Origin: Antitrichia curtipendula
Taxonomy: Eukaryota > Streptophyta > Bryopsida > Hypnales > Leucodontaceae
Assembly: GCA_951230915.1 (NCBI GenBank)
Contig: OX579636.1
Coordinates: 39,677,567 to 39,741,566 of the forward strand
Reading direction: 5' to 3'
Length of the DNA: 64,000 nucleotides
The notes beneath the pieces were generated by a model. It was not told the DNA's origin. It did no database searches and worked only from the letters and a program-made list of their open reading frames with translations. The position numbers were made by a program, and so were the translations under genes. Of this stretch, positions 12,156 through 23,920 are shown in pieces. Every line of letters starts with the position of its first letter. The first letter of the stretch is position 1.

Positions 12156-12303
12156 CTTACTCCATTCCAGACCAAATGGAAGCAAGCAAGCCCACTGTGG
12201 GCTAAATTATGTTAGTGGTGCACATTCAAGTTTTGAAATATACAACAGTAATATAATTTAGCCCCACAATGGGCTTGCACCCATTTGGTCTGGAATAGGG
12301 TAC
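12156..12303. repeat. Short fold-back element
   Basis: Inverted arms of about 55 bp. The left arm contains TTCCAGACCAAATGG and CCCACTGTGGGCTAAATTAT; the right arm contains the complement, CCATTTGGTCTGGAA, with ATAATTTAGCCCCACAATGGG upstream of it. The spacer is about 35 bp. Consistent with a small MITE, but no clear target duplication was seen. Confidence 0.7.
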
Positions 12304-12334
12304 TAGTTTACCTTAGAATCTTTCTATTTGTATA

Positions 12335-12450
12335 CACTAGTAGAAAACAAGGCCCCAAATCAAGACATTTGAACAAACACAACTATGTTCAAAGTTGTTG
12401 AATCAAGATGTCCAAATCAACTAAGTATATAGTTGATTTGGAGCATGTTT
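12335..12450 (+). repeat. Possible solo end of a CACTA-type element
   Basis: CACTAGTAGAAAAC at 12335 matches the terminal sequence of the palindromic element ending at 22185. The downstream sequence contains AAATCAACTAAG-like motifs reminiscent of the interiors of those elements. No opposite end was found. Confidence 0.3.
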
Positions 12451-13329
12451 CTTGGCATTGGGTAAGATAAAAGTGCACATGTTCATCTTTATAATAGTGG
12501 TTGTACTTACATTCATTGAAAATGAAGCTCATGTCAAGGGCTTCACTTTTCAACATATTTTGTACCAAGGGAGAGTGGTCTAAGACATTCAAGTTGTTGT
12601 CAGAGCGGGGCATGCCAAATGTACAAACCCCATCAGTGATAGTCTCAAGAATTATAGACTTGTTCCCCTTTCAATATCTAAAATCCCTTTGCTAGGCCAT
12701 GGGACAATTCTTTCCATTTACAATGCATGCAATCCAATGATCCAAACATACATAAAGATCTACAACCAACGTGATGGCCAATTGTTTATCAAAGTTTGTC
12801 CAAGTAGGCTACCTAATATGGTATAGCTTCAATTCTACCCTAATTATAAGACATTAAACTTTAAATACTCCATAGTAGTGTTGTTGTTTATCCTATAATA
12901 TTTGTCAATAGCATCAACACAAATACCATAGCTATCATTATGTGACCAAAGATGAAGATTGAATGGAACATTTCTTTTGAATATGTGTAATTTTGAATTT
13001 ATCTTAAATTTATTTTGTGTGTTAAAAATTCTAAAGTATGGCATTTCACAATGATGCTATAATTCATTAAAGCCCATTCTTAGTTGATCTTTTTTTCTCA
13101 TAATCTAATCTTCAACTATTCTTCAATTTCAGAAAAAACAAGAAAAAATAAAACATATATTTTTAAATTAAATTTTAATTTGACTCAGTGGAAACTCCTG
13201 AAATCCATAGAAATATATATTATATGACATTTTTGAATTAAAAACTTAGAATGTGAATTATACTATCATTTTTTTTCCTTTTGCACATAGTCTAAGTGAT
13301 ATATAAAATAGACCATAATGCTTATAACT
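12451..13329. other. Spacer, no gene seen
   Basis: AT-rich DNA with only short unrelated reading frames. Confidence 0.5.
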
Positions 13330-13485
13330 ACATTAGAAGATTTTTGGGGCCAAAACACTCAGACCACAAATTCCCGAGAGTTTTTGGACTGCAAAGAATA
13401 ATGGGAACTTTGCCAAATTAGCAATATGAGGTGGTTGAAATTGTGCCACATCAAGTAATATTTATTAATTATTATTTTAAATGCT
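13330..13485 (-). repeat. Dispersed repeat R7, decayed inverted copy
   Basis: On the complementary strand this resembles 2415-2550, with TGCCACATCAAGTAATA and GGGAACTTTGCCAAAT as the clearest shared parts. Considerably diverged. Confidence 0.35.
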
Positions 13486-13518
13486 TATATAATAAATTAA
13501 TATTTTAATATATATAAT

Positions 13519-13755
13519 TTAATCCTTGAAGGGTGGACTAATGATCATGGCCGTAGAAATAATCTATTTTGGCATTGTGTGAATGATTAGCTTAAGAAAA
13601 TTCCAAAGCACTTGTTGGAAGTCAAACTATTGGCAAAGACCTCCCTTTTTAGCACAAATTCTAACAACAAATAGTTGCACTTCTGTCTTGCATAGAAAGA
13701 TTCTTTGTCATTCATTGGCCAAAAAAACCCGGTCGCAACATCCTTCAAAGGTTAA
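13519..13755 (-). mobile_element. TTAA-flanked MITE, family B, copy 3
   Basis: From TTAATCCTTGAAGGG to CCTTCAAAGGTTAA, 237 bp. Interior markers are AAATAGTTGCACTTCTGTC and GAAAGATTCTTTGTCATTC. Confidence 0.7.
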
Positions 13756-16332
13756 TAATTTATTTTTATTTAAATATTCAAATTGGTTCACAGCTTAGAA
13801 AACAAGCCTGAAATGGCCCTTCCATGCCCTCAAATCTCCTCTAATATTTTAATTATATTTTTAAATCATCATTGTATTTATCTTCTTTAAACAAGTATAA
13901 ATCATCATATAAAATTTAATAACCTGAATTTATTTTTAGAGAAGTGCTTTCATAAAAAGTTAGTATATATGAAAAATACTCAATTCTTATTATGATATAA
14001 ACTTTAAGGTCCTAATTCAGATTTACTATTTGAAGGTTCATCTAAAATATTGTTGACAAAAATAATTAAAGAATATATTTTACTAATTTTATTAAAATAG
14101 ATATCTATGATTATTGATTGTTAAAATTCCATAATTGTATGTCATCAAAATCCACTCTAAAATTATAAATTTTTTGTGCAAATAGACAAAAAAATTAGAA
14201 ATTAATTTTTTTGAATGTGATCTTATACTAAAATAGAATGAAAATGTGTTGAAATTTGTCAAAACTTTGACCTTGCAGATGCAAGATGTTACTTCCTCTA
14301 TCTCAAAATGATCTTCTTGTTCAATAAAACATTATGGATTGAGGATAAAAATAACATTTTTGTAATTTGATTCACATTGTAAGTAGAGTTTGGTGCACTC
14401 TTTGCATCATAAAAACTTTGAGTTTCAGAGCCCTTTTTAAAATGTAGTTTTGGAATATTGAAATTAAAGTAGAAATTTTTAGGCATTTTCAAGGAGCACC
14501 AGTGGGCACTTAAATTTTGACTGTAAAGTCGTCATTTTGTAGGCAATTAGTATGGGCCTAAAACCATGCGTAGACCTTTGTTCCGCCTCCTAAAGCTTCA
14601 TCTCCTTCAATCTAGCAACACTCAAAGAGAATGATGAAAAAAATAAGAACAAATATTGGTACTGTTGATTGACCCCTTCAATCATTTTGTTTTTCTTTTG
14701 ATTGATGATTGTACAAATGAAAAGAGAACTAGCGCTTAGAAAGTTCTTTAGCTAGTCCCAAATAGCAATCAAAATCCAAATTTGACCAATTTGCAATGGC
14801 ACAAAGTGTAATAGGAAGATCATTTTGGAATGGAGTGAGTAACATTTAATGATCCTAGAGGTTTAGAATAGAATTAAGACGTGCTATTAAAGTATGTCTT
14901 TTACAACTTTTTTGAGGTATTCAACAAAAGAATGTTATGTATTGTTAAAAGATACCATTTGTGTGATCAAATTGAAAAAAATCATTTATAAATATATTTC
15001 AAGTCAACTTTGATGATACACCAAAAGTATAATTTTATAATTTTAGTATGTGATTTTTTTTAAATTGGTCTGAAATTTATTCTACATTGGATAGCACAAA
15101 ATGGTCAAAGATATTATCATAAAAGCATCATTACTTTCTTCTAGTGGTGAAATCTATTATTCTTTAGGTGTATTGTATAATTTGTATTTATTTCTTCATA
15201 AAAAGGTTCAGCAATATAATTCATGAGCGTAATATACCTACTCATAACAATACATTTTTTTAAATATGAATATTCACAAAAAACATTTAATTTCTTTTTT
15301 TGCTCAAAATTGTCTCTCTCAGAAGAAAACCACCTATAAAATGGTTGCATAAGTCATCTATTTTATTGAATACAAACTATATTACAATTTCATTGTGACT
15401 TTTGTCATCCATACAATTCCCCATCCATTCATTCTTACTAAAATCCTAATGACAATCTCAAAGTTTCACAACGTAATTGTGTGGATTGATGAAAACTTTT
15501 AGATGGCGTTACATTGCAACAACATCCAATTAGAGGTTGAAATGAAAAAGATTTTTTTGTGGGGATAAATACCTTGATACAATAAATCATTTGACTTTGA
15601 ATCCTTTGTAAATTTAAAATTTTGCACAATAAATTTTGAAACAAAATATTATTCTGTGAAAAATTCAATTAATAGTTTAGGATAATTTTAAATAAAAATC
15701 TTGAAATTTCTTTGTTATAAGAATTGTTGAATATAAGTTGGTACTTGGTTGAACAAAAATTTCAAACTTTCATTATTCTAAATAAAACAAACCAATCTAA
15801 GTGGTGAGATGATTTTGATAAGCAATAAAAAATCTATAGACCTTTTGGGAGGATCTATTGTTGAGATTGAGTTCAAAAACAAATTCAATACCCTCTTTTC
15901 TGAATAAAATGTTGTGGTTGTAATAGACAAAGCAAGACCTTTCATAGCTTTTACATCATTGGTCTAATTTGAATGATTTATAAAGACGTGTATACAAATA
16001 AACATAATCCACAAAGAACAATTTTTTTTGAATTTTTTTTATAAGGGGAATTGGATGTGCAAACTTTGCTATTTTAGTTTTGAGTGGCATAAATGTTTTT
16101 CATGGAAGGAACTGAAATAGAACAATATTTCTAATAAGCTAATATATTTTTCTATTTTATTTTATTTGAAATATCATGCAAGATAATATGTACTTGTCCA
16201 AACTTTCAATTGTTGATAAAAGAGTCAATAGTCTTTTGGAGTTAAACAAAAAAATGCATTCATTGTAAAAGCATTGGTATTATTTAAGTTTTTATTTGAT
16301 ATCTTTATAATTATTTTTCATTTTTTCTACTC
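13756..16332. other. AT-rich spacer, no gene seen
   Basis: About 2.6 kb of AT-rich DNA. No exon-like segment, RNA gene or repeat that I can match. Confidence 0.55.
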
Positions 16333-16988
16333 TTAATCCCTAAATGCCCAAGGCCTTTTTTGAGCTTCTAGTAAAATTAACTTAATTGAACAAAAAGCCA
16401 ACATTTTGATAAGTTGTATTAGTTTTTTTTGAATTGTAACTGTAGAAATTCAAGCTAGATATGTTAGGGATCACATAGAAAAAGAAAACACAACAATATC
16501 ACTTACAGATTGAAAGATTATAATGTTTGATCATGAGGGTGTTAAAATTGCATAAGTGATTTGAAGTCTGTGAATCCTCACTTCACATGTCAAATCTAAA
16601 AAGTTGGTCACCAAAAAAATATGAGAATAAAAGGTCCAACATGCATAATTCCAATTAATTTATGACTTTTCAAAATATACTCTACAATTTTTTTAATTAA
16701 ATTTTGAATGTTATTTTTTCTTCAAGATCTAGTGTATTTTGAGGCTCATTTCCAAGAGCCCTCAACACTACGGAAAGTCAAGATTGCAATGGACACCCTT
16801 GCACAAAATCATGAACAAGAAAAAACATAATCAATTATTTCTGAAATCATATTTGTGATGCTAAAACTAGACTTCAAAAAGAAATTCTCAAAAATATAAA
16901 TTACTAAAAATAGCAAATTGGTTAGGTTTATTTAACTTCAAAGTATTGTCAACACCAAAATTTGGTGCCTCAAGCATTTAGGGGTTAA
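16333..16988 (+). mobile_element. TTAA-flanked MITE, family D, copy 1
   Basis: Begins TTAATCCCTAAATGCCCAAG and ends CTCAAGCATTTAGGGGTTAA; 656 bp. Interior markers are GAAAGATTATAATGTTTGAT and CCAAGAGCCCTCAA. Related copies lie at about 34047-34677 (same orientation) and 17801-18382 (inverted). Non-coding. Confidence 0.8.
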
Positions 16989-17800
16989 ACTTATAAATAC
17001 ATCTTTCTTGAATTTTTATTACTAATTTCTAAGACTTCTTATGTAAATAATATATAACGTGTTTTATTAGTAGTAGTTTCTACTTCTAAAATCTATAAAA
17101 AATTTTAACAAGACTTACAACAATAAATAAAGCCTTTTGAGACCTTGTGAAAAAAAATTAGTACAAAAGTTCTATTACCTAAAACAATTCAGTAAGTACT
17201 TAAATCTATTTTTGGATTTAATTTTCGCATTTTTTTTATTGAATTTAGGTTGAAAGTTTTGGACAAAAAAATTTGCTTTTCTGTTTTGTGATTAACATGT
17301 CAAGTAAACATGTGAATAAAATTCCTTTGTACCTTCAAGCATTGAAATGAGAGCACTATTTAGGTATTAATTACTTGTAAAACTTTATCAAAATACTCAT
17401 TGCAGAGAATCAATTTTCAAATGATACTCATCAACAATTATTCATTCTTTGCCAAATTCAATAAATTTATGTATAATTATAGAGAAGACTAGATTATACT
17501 ACATTTGACCAAAAATACAAAAATCAAAATAGTCAAATGGAGAAATAATAATATCAAGAAATTGGTTAAAATAATTTGTCTTCAAAATCTACTTTTAAAA
17601 TATTAAGGTTACGCATGTTAATTATTTCAGTGTTTAACCTGGGGTGTTTAAGGATTGTAAATTTACAATATACATCCTAAATTTCAAGCAATAGTAGTTT
17701 GAAATTGTTGAGGATTAATGCAACTCATTTCATTCACTAACTTGTAAGTATTGAACGTGCATCCAATACATATTAAAACACTTGGAATCTTATGATCTCT
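16989..17800. other. AT-rich spacer, no gene seen
   Basis: No reading frame, RNA gene or repeat end identified. TTTAACCTGGGGTGTTTAAG near 17633 looks vaguely like a worn TTAA-element end but has no partner. Confidence 0.4.
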
Positions 17801-18382
17801 TGATACCTAAAGCACCACATTTTGGTGTTGACAAAATTTTGAAGTGGAATAAAATAATACTAAACTATCATTTTTGTGTTTTAAAGATGAAAATCCTTTT
17901 AAAGTCTATTTTTAGCATCATAAATTAATTTTGAAATGATTGTTTGTTGGTTTTTTATTCAAGATTTTGTGCAAGTATTAGGGGTTCTTGGAAATGAGTA
18001 AAAAATATGGGATTTTGGGAGAATAATCTGGTTAGAATATCATATGAAAAATTATAGATTAGATTTTGAGATGCCACAAATTGATCATGCTTGTATATGT
18101 TCTAGAATTTTTTCTATGACCACAATTTTAGACTTGATAAGTAAAATGCATATTAACAAACTTCAAACCACTTTCATAATTTGAACATACTAATGATTAA
18201 ACATTATAATCGTTTAATCCACAGGTACTATTGTTGAGTTTTCTTTTTCTATGTGATTGTTGACACATCTCATTTGAATTTAGAGGGTTGAATTTTTTTT
18301 AATTATAAACACTTTGTCCTTTTGTTTAATTAAGAAGAAATTACAAGAAGCTCAAGAAAGGTCATGGGCTTTTATGAGTTAA
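17801..18382 (-). mobile_element. Family D MITE, inverted and degenerate copy
   Basis: On the minus strand it parallels 16333-16988. Markers are CACCACATTTTGGTGTTGAC near its left end and GAAATTACAAGAAGCTCAAG near the right, which ends GGGCTTTTATGAGTTAA. The left TTAA terminus has decayed to TGATACCTAAAG. Confidence 0.6.
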
Positions 18383-19680
18383 TTGAATAGGAAAAGTAAT
18401 GGTTTGCTTTATATTTTGAAAACATAAATGTAATTTGGAAACCTCTATTATTAAGGTTATTTTGATAAGATCTATTAATTTCATATTAAACTATTTTAAA
18501 GACAACAAATGAACACTTTAAATAAACTAAGATCCTTAATTTACAAGAAAGCAAACAAATGTGTTGACAAGTCATATTCTAAAATTACCTCTATCAATTT
18601 AGAAAAAAAATCAAAGTAGACATTTTGCAAAAGTCTTTAAAATATGAATGTAAAGATATGATTTTGTCAATTCTAGAATGTACAATTAACGGATTATTTT
18701 AAAAATTAGTAGTTTCAAATTAATTAATTCCAAAGTATTTAGTAAAAATCCTTGGGTTCTATAAAATGTCTTTAAAATATACTAATAACTATCTTTAAAA
18801 TATACTATAAATAATTTAAATTTATAAAGTATTTATTGAACAATTGTGTTATTTCACACTCCTTTTTTTAAATATCCTTTATATGTATATGGATTTAAAA
18901 ATGTTGTAAGTGGACCTCCTTAGGAAAAAACTTCAATAGATCAATTAACAAAGTCATAAAGAAATCTCAATCTCTTTATTGGTAACATAAAATTAAGTGA
19001 CATCTGTAGAAACAATCAAAACAAATATTTATATGGTTTACTCCATATAAAGCCAATGTAGTAAAACCTTTGTTAATAAAAACATTGTTATTTTATTGTC
19101 TACATCAAATTTTAAACATGACACTCGATATCCACAAAAGTTGAAAGGTTGATGCTATAAGAACTAACACATTTGTATTATATATCGTCTAAATTGAGTT
19201 GTTTGAAACAATTGCATTCTAAAACGTATCTATGCAGTGTTGGTTGATATCTAGAACATCAATTACTTTATTAGTGGAATAAAATCTAGACACCTTCTAG
19301 AATAAGAATTGAAAGGGAGTTACAAATAAAAAACAACATTTCGTGATTTTTAGATTAACTCTAGAAGTGAATATAAGGCAACTATTATTTTTTTTTGTTT
19401 TTAAATTAAAAATTTAATGCCCTCCTCCCTTTGAATTGTTGGTTTTGTGAAGAGATGCCTTGATTGCCTGCAAAATGAAACTTTCTATGACTTTTATCTC
19501 ATCACTTATAGCCACTCAATTTACCAAAGTTTCAATTAATAAAATTGAAGTTAAATTTTTCAATGCAAGATTGTAATTAAAAATATTAAAATCCAAAAAT
19601 TAAAATATTGGTAACAATTGAAGTTATTAAGTATATGTCCACAACAACATTGCAAATGGCGCAAACTCGGTAATTTTGAT
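18383..19680. other. AT-rich spacer, no gene seen
   Basis: No exon-like or repeat structure that I can support. Confidence 0.5.
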
Positions 19681-19765
19681 GTACATAACTGATTTTGGAA
19701 ATGTACACAATCTGTAGATGGCGCTTTAAGGTTAGGTGCCATTTTGGGGGTGCCTACTTTAGGTG
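19681..19765 (-). repeat. Dispersed repeat R10, copy 1
   Basis: About 85 bp nearly identical in inverse orientation to 53145-53225. Shared words include GTGTACA, AAATGTACACAATCTGTAGA and TTTTGGGGGTGCCTAC. The differences between copies change the apparent peptide, so this is a non-coding repeat and not an exon. Confidence 0.65.
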
Positions 19766-19938
19766 ATGACATTGCTACAACATTCTACGACAATGAACAA
19801 GAACTGAATGGCTACAAGGAGGACCTTAATTATGTGATTTAGCCCTCCAGCTACAAGTAGCAAGGTTTTGACATAGGATTGAATGAAGTTACTTTTCATA
19901 GGGATGGTGTTGTCACACGTAAGGAAGGACATAGTGAT

Positions 19939-20111
19939 CACTACTAAAAAATTCAATTCTTTTGTTGATTTGTTTACGTTTATTTGGGTCACTTTTCTGT
20001 TGATTAGGACAAATAATCTGTTCAAATCAACAGATTACTGTCAAAATCAACAAAAAAGTGATCCAAATAAACGCACACAAATCAATAAGAAAATTAAATT
20101 TTCTAGTAGTA
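19939..20111. mobile_element. Palindromic MITE with CACTA-type ends, copy 1
   Basis: Left end CACTACTAAAAAATTCAATT; right end, read on the other strand, TACTACTAGAAAATT. The 173-bp element is one long imperfect palindrome with GTTTATTTGGGTCAC and GTTGATTT words in both arms. Plant CACTA transposons characteristically start CACTA followed by an AGAAAA-like stretch. Non-coding. Confidence 0.65.
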
Positions 20112-20619
20112 GATGAGGATGGCAATGCATTAATAAAATTGTATTGGTGTTTTACCACTTTGGATGCAAAAATGAGTGTAACAAAACAAAGAAGTGGAAT
20201 AACGCACAAGAAGAAAAAGAAGATGACGTATGTGGCTTAGAGAATCACTACGACAGCTATAAAATTGAATTTAATGACGATGAGGGTATACATGAAGGCA
20301 ATAACATTGAAAGTGCATGTTCTGATTTGAATGCAAAATTTTACGTACCTTGATGATATTATAAAAATTTAGTTGTGAGTTGTAACTCCCTTTAATGTCC
20401 ATAGGTGCTCTACAAGGTCTCTTCTCAAATTATAATGTGTGTCCTAATTTTTTTATTTGTGATGTACTATTCAAGACTTTATTGTTTGCATGGATTTTGT
20501 ATTAAATTAAATTGTGCGTGCAACACACCAAAACTTCTTTCTAAACTTTTTTGGACATTCTCTTATTGTTGAGCAAAGTGACATTGTTTTTTTTTGTCAT
20601 CAGGTGCATGTATCACAAG

Positions 20620-20885
20620 TATAGAACCTTCTTTAAGCAATAAGAAGCTTCTAGAAGAATTTCCTAATTAGAAAAAACTTTTTGAGAAGCTTTTTAGATC
20701 TAAGAAAGAATTTGTTACTTCGTTAGTAGCAGAAAGTCTCTTGAGAGGCTTCTTAAGTTTATAAAACAACATGTAAGCAATAAAAAAAGTCTTTTGAAGA
20801 GTTTTCTAAATAGAGAAAATCTTTTGAGGAGCTTTCAAAATAAAAGAAGCTTCTTGAAGAGCTTTGTAGATAAGGATATAGCCTC
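20620..20885 (+). repeat. Degenerate tandem repeat
   Basis: Imperfect repetitions of a unit of about 28-36 bp built on AGAAGCTTCTTGAAGAGCTTT and TTTTGAGGAGCTTTC variants. Short frames across it give repetitive Leu/Ser/Phe/Lys-rich peptides, as expected of a tandem repeat and not of a domain. Confidence 0.5.
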
Positions 20886-21339
20886 TCAAGAATGTCTCCA
20901 TCGGGTATGTTTCTTGCTCAAAATGTGTGCAAGTAAATTTCACAAGTATGAAAATGTAGGTCTACTCACACAATCTTTGAACATTTTTGTAATATATGAT
21001 CTAAGAAGAAATTATGAAGCAAATCCACCTGGCCGATCAAATTTCCATACCATCCTCTCCTTACTTCCAAATACAAACAAGGCCATCATCATAATTGCAA
21101 CATTGTGTTGGTGAATGATAATTTTCTGAACTGCTATAATTGAAATAATTACATGCTTCATTACCATAAAGATCGCAAAAGCAAGTAAAATTTTCTCTCT
21201 TCTATTGTCCATGAAGTTAGACCAATGTAAAAAAGAGGAAAATTGAAAAGGACACCAAGTACTATATTATGGAGAAGAGTAATTCTTCATACAATGAATA
21301 TAGGATTTTTTTTTCTTCATCCCTAGAAGACCATGACTA

Positions 21340-21690
21340 TCTTTTCCAAAAAAACATTTCCAATAAGAACTTAGATTAAAATACATTTTTTACCACAATA
21401 AATAGAATTGTACGGGAATACAATTCTAAATTTTTTTAAATTGCAAATGGACATCGGATGAAGGTAAAACAAACCCCAAAGTTGTAACCATCAAAATGCA
21501 CTTTTGTGAACTAAAATTGAACTTTGTGTATTTAAATGATTTCCAAAAATTCAATATAAACTAGATTGATCTGAAATTTTACCACACAAACTAGATAAGT
21601 AGATCCCTTTTTTCCAACACGCTTGATTGAATTTTTGGAATTGGATGCAAAAGTTACAAATTTTCAAAGTTATCTATAGCCCCCAAACAT
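21340..21690 (+). mobile_element. Family G fragment
   Basis: Contains GACATCGGATG, GATTGATCTGAAATTTTACC and GGATGCAAAAGTTACA, which match the interior of the nested element at 3757-4725. No intact TTAA terminus is present. A decayed partial copy. Confidence 0.55.
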
Positions 21691-21993
21691 ACAAAATATG
21701 TCTATGGGGACCATAAGGGATTATGGTTCCTATTGGCTGGCCAAAACTTTCTTGGTGGTGAAGTTGACTGGTGGACTTCAATTTGTAAAGTTAGCCAAAA
21801 GACTCCTACAATTGGTGTTTATACTACAAACTGGTCAAGACTTCTTGAGGTATTGTTTTATTGTCTTTCTGTCTTGTCCAACATCCCACTAGCTACCTCA
21901 AATAACTATATTTTGGCCAAAAACTTCTTGACCAACCAATTCTCTTCTCTATCGGAGTCTAAAATAGCCCTAAGACTTACTTTTATATCAATT

Positions 21994-22185
21994 ATACAGT
22001 AGAAAACGCAAGAATTTTGACAAAATTATGTTGATTTGGACATGTTGATCCGGTCACTATTTTGTTGATTTCAACAAAAATCTGTTGATTGTAACAGATT
22101 TTTGTTGAAATCAACAAAACAGTGACCGGATCAACACGTCCAAATCAACAGAATTCTGTCAAAATTCCTGCGTTTTCTACTAGTG
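21994..22185. mobile_element. Palindromic MITE with CACTA-type ends, copy 2
   Basis: Right end read inverted is CACTAGTAGAAAACGCAGG; the left end ACAGTAGAAAACGCAAG is the same with losses. The arms are close to perfect complements, with GTTGATCCGGTCACT left and AGTGACCGGATCAAC right, and a TGTTGATTGTAACAGA centre. Its motifs (GTTGATTT, GGTCACT) are shared with the element at 19939-20111, so the two are related. Confidence 0.75.
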
Positions 22186-22794
22186 ATAAGATCTATACTC
22201 AATGCAACAGAATTAAGTTATTGTTAAGTTTTGTTGGCCCTATCTTTTGGACAAAGACTATGACTTTAGTTTATCAATCTCAATTTTCAAATCCTATCTA
22301 CAATCGCACTCGCACTGCACAACTTGGTTAGAGTTGGTTAGAGTAGGGATGTGGGGGACAATTGATCAATAAATTAATATTGTTGTTTTCCTAGGACAGA
22401 GCCTCACGATTACACCACTCTTGCTTTCAATCCAACCACTGATAGGGCTTGGTGAGGAATCCAACAAACCAACTTTGTTAATAAGTTATAAGAGGTCAAA
22501 TTTGAATTGATAGATTTTCTAGAATTTGCACCTTATTTTCAATATTCACACCTTGAAGAGAAACAACAAGTATCTACACTTTTTCTATTTTTCTAGGAAT
22601 GCATTATAAAAACATGTTTAGAATTGGGTGATTGTACCTTGACAAATATCTTTATAAGACAAATACTATACGGTATCCAACTATTAGAATCGGCAAAAAT
22701 TAAATAAAAAATAAAAATTGAATTTCTTTGGAAATTATTTTGAGAAGGGGCTTAAAAACAAAGAAATGAATGTTACAACTATCTTTAACCCATA
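22186..22794. other. Spacer, no gene seen
   Basis: AT-rich with one less AT-rich block at 22330-22470. No domain, RNA gene or repeat identified. Confidence 0.45.
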
Positions 22795-23920
22795 AATGCC
22801 ATAGAAGACATTTTTCAGCCAATGAATGACAAAGAATCTCTCCATATAGGACAGAAGTGCAACTATTTATCCTCCAATTTTGTGTGAAATGGGAAGGTCT
22901 TCTACAATAGCTTAACTTCCAATGAGTGCTTTTGCATTTTTTTAGTCCCTAAAGTTCCATGACTATGTTTTCACCGAAAACGCTCAAGAACTGCCATTTT
23001 TAATACATGTAACAAATTTTTGAATTTTTTTTGGACACATGTAACCATAAGATCTTGTAGTATGCTGAATTGACAACATGTGGTAAAAATTTCAGAAATT
23101 TCCACCGCGTGGATGGCAAGATATAAGCATTCAAATTCATAAAAATCATTTTTTGGGCCTTGCAAAAAACTGGGCAGTTGCATTTCACAAGCTCACTTTT
23201 CTATGAAAAAAATGTCTAAAATAGTGGTGCTTCTTTGGATTCATTTTCCTAGACAAGTTGGTTACATGCTTGAAAAATTTCACATCATTTGGAGTTGTAC
23301 AATATATAGGAAAAAATAATAAATAGAAAGAAGTAGAGAATGATTCAAAATACAAAATAGTTAAGAATTTGGTTTTGGAATTGAAAAATGCCAATCCCAA
23401 TGATTGAAATGTTGTAATAAACAATCTACATCATATGACTTAATTTTTTTCAAAAATATTGAAAATTTAGTAAGATAAAGGACTTCAAAGTTTATTTTTG
23501 AGTAGAGAATCCATAACTACCCGCAAACTAAAATTCCTCATAATTCAAAATGGAATGATTCAAAACTTTTCACATACATATAACTCTAGAAAACCAATTT
23601 CAAATTTTTGCTTTTGAAAAAAGTGATTTTTGATTATCTGCCTGGACTGCCCAACTGTTGAAAAAAGTAACATATTAGGCCATAACTTTTGACTCGTATT
23701 TCCAAATGTCATGAAATTTAGTGCGGATGAAAGATATTCCTCGCGCACAACTTCTGTTAAAATTTCAGCCAAAAATATGAAAATCTCCAGTCATAGGTAC
23801 TTGCCCAAATTTCTATACTGCCAAAAAATGCATGCTGGTCCTTTAGGGGTTAAGCTAACAATTCATACGGTACTAAAACAGATGATTTCCACCATGACCG
23901 ACCCATCATTTAAGGATTAA
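22795..23920 (+). mobile_element. TTAA-flanked MITE, family B, copy 4 (interrupted by family A)
   Basis: Starts TTAACCCATAAATGCC and ends CATCATTTAAGGATTAA. The family B interior (GGACAGAAGTGCAACTATTT, GAGTGCTTTTGCATTTT) runs to 22945. A family A element fills 22942-23853, and family B sequence then resumes as GCTAACAATTCATACGG. Copy 1 at 6130-6155 shows the same place without the insert. Confidence 0.8.
22942..23853 (-). mobile_element. TTAA-flanked MITE, family A, nested copy
   Basis: Left end TTAGTCCCTAAAGTTCC, a mutated form of the family end; right end GGTCCTTTAGGGGTTAA; 912 bp. Inverted relative to 38095-39003. Internal markers are ACATGTAACCATA and TGCCAATCCCAATG. It sits in the TTAA of a family B element. 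Non-coding. Confidence 0.8.

Noticed and set aside
19560..19772. Apparent conserved peptide shared with 53047-53349 (KVGTPKMAP...)
   Set aside because: The similarity comes from DNA repeat R10. Base differences between the copies are mostly amino-acid changing, which does not fit a protein under selection.
22330..22480. Possible LTR or primer-binding-type region
   Set aside because: No TG..CA long terminal repeat pair, no tRNA-complementary primer site that I can confirm, and no gag or pol sequence nearby.
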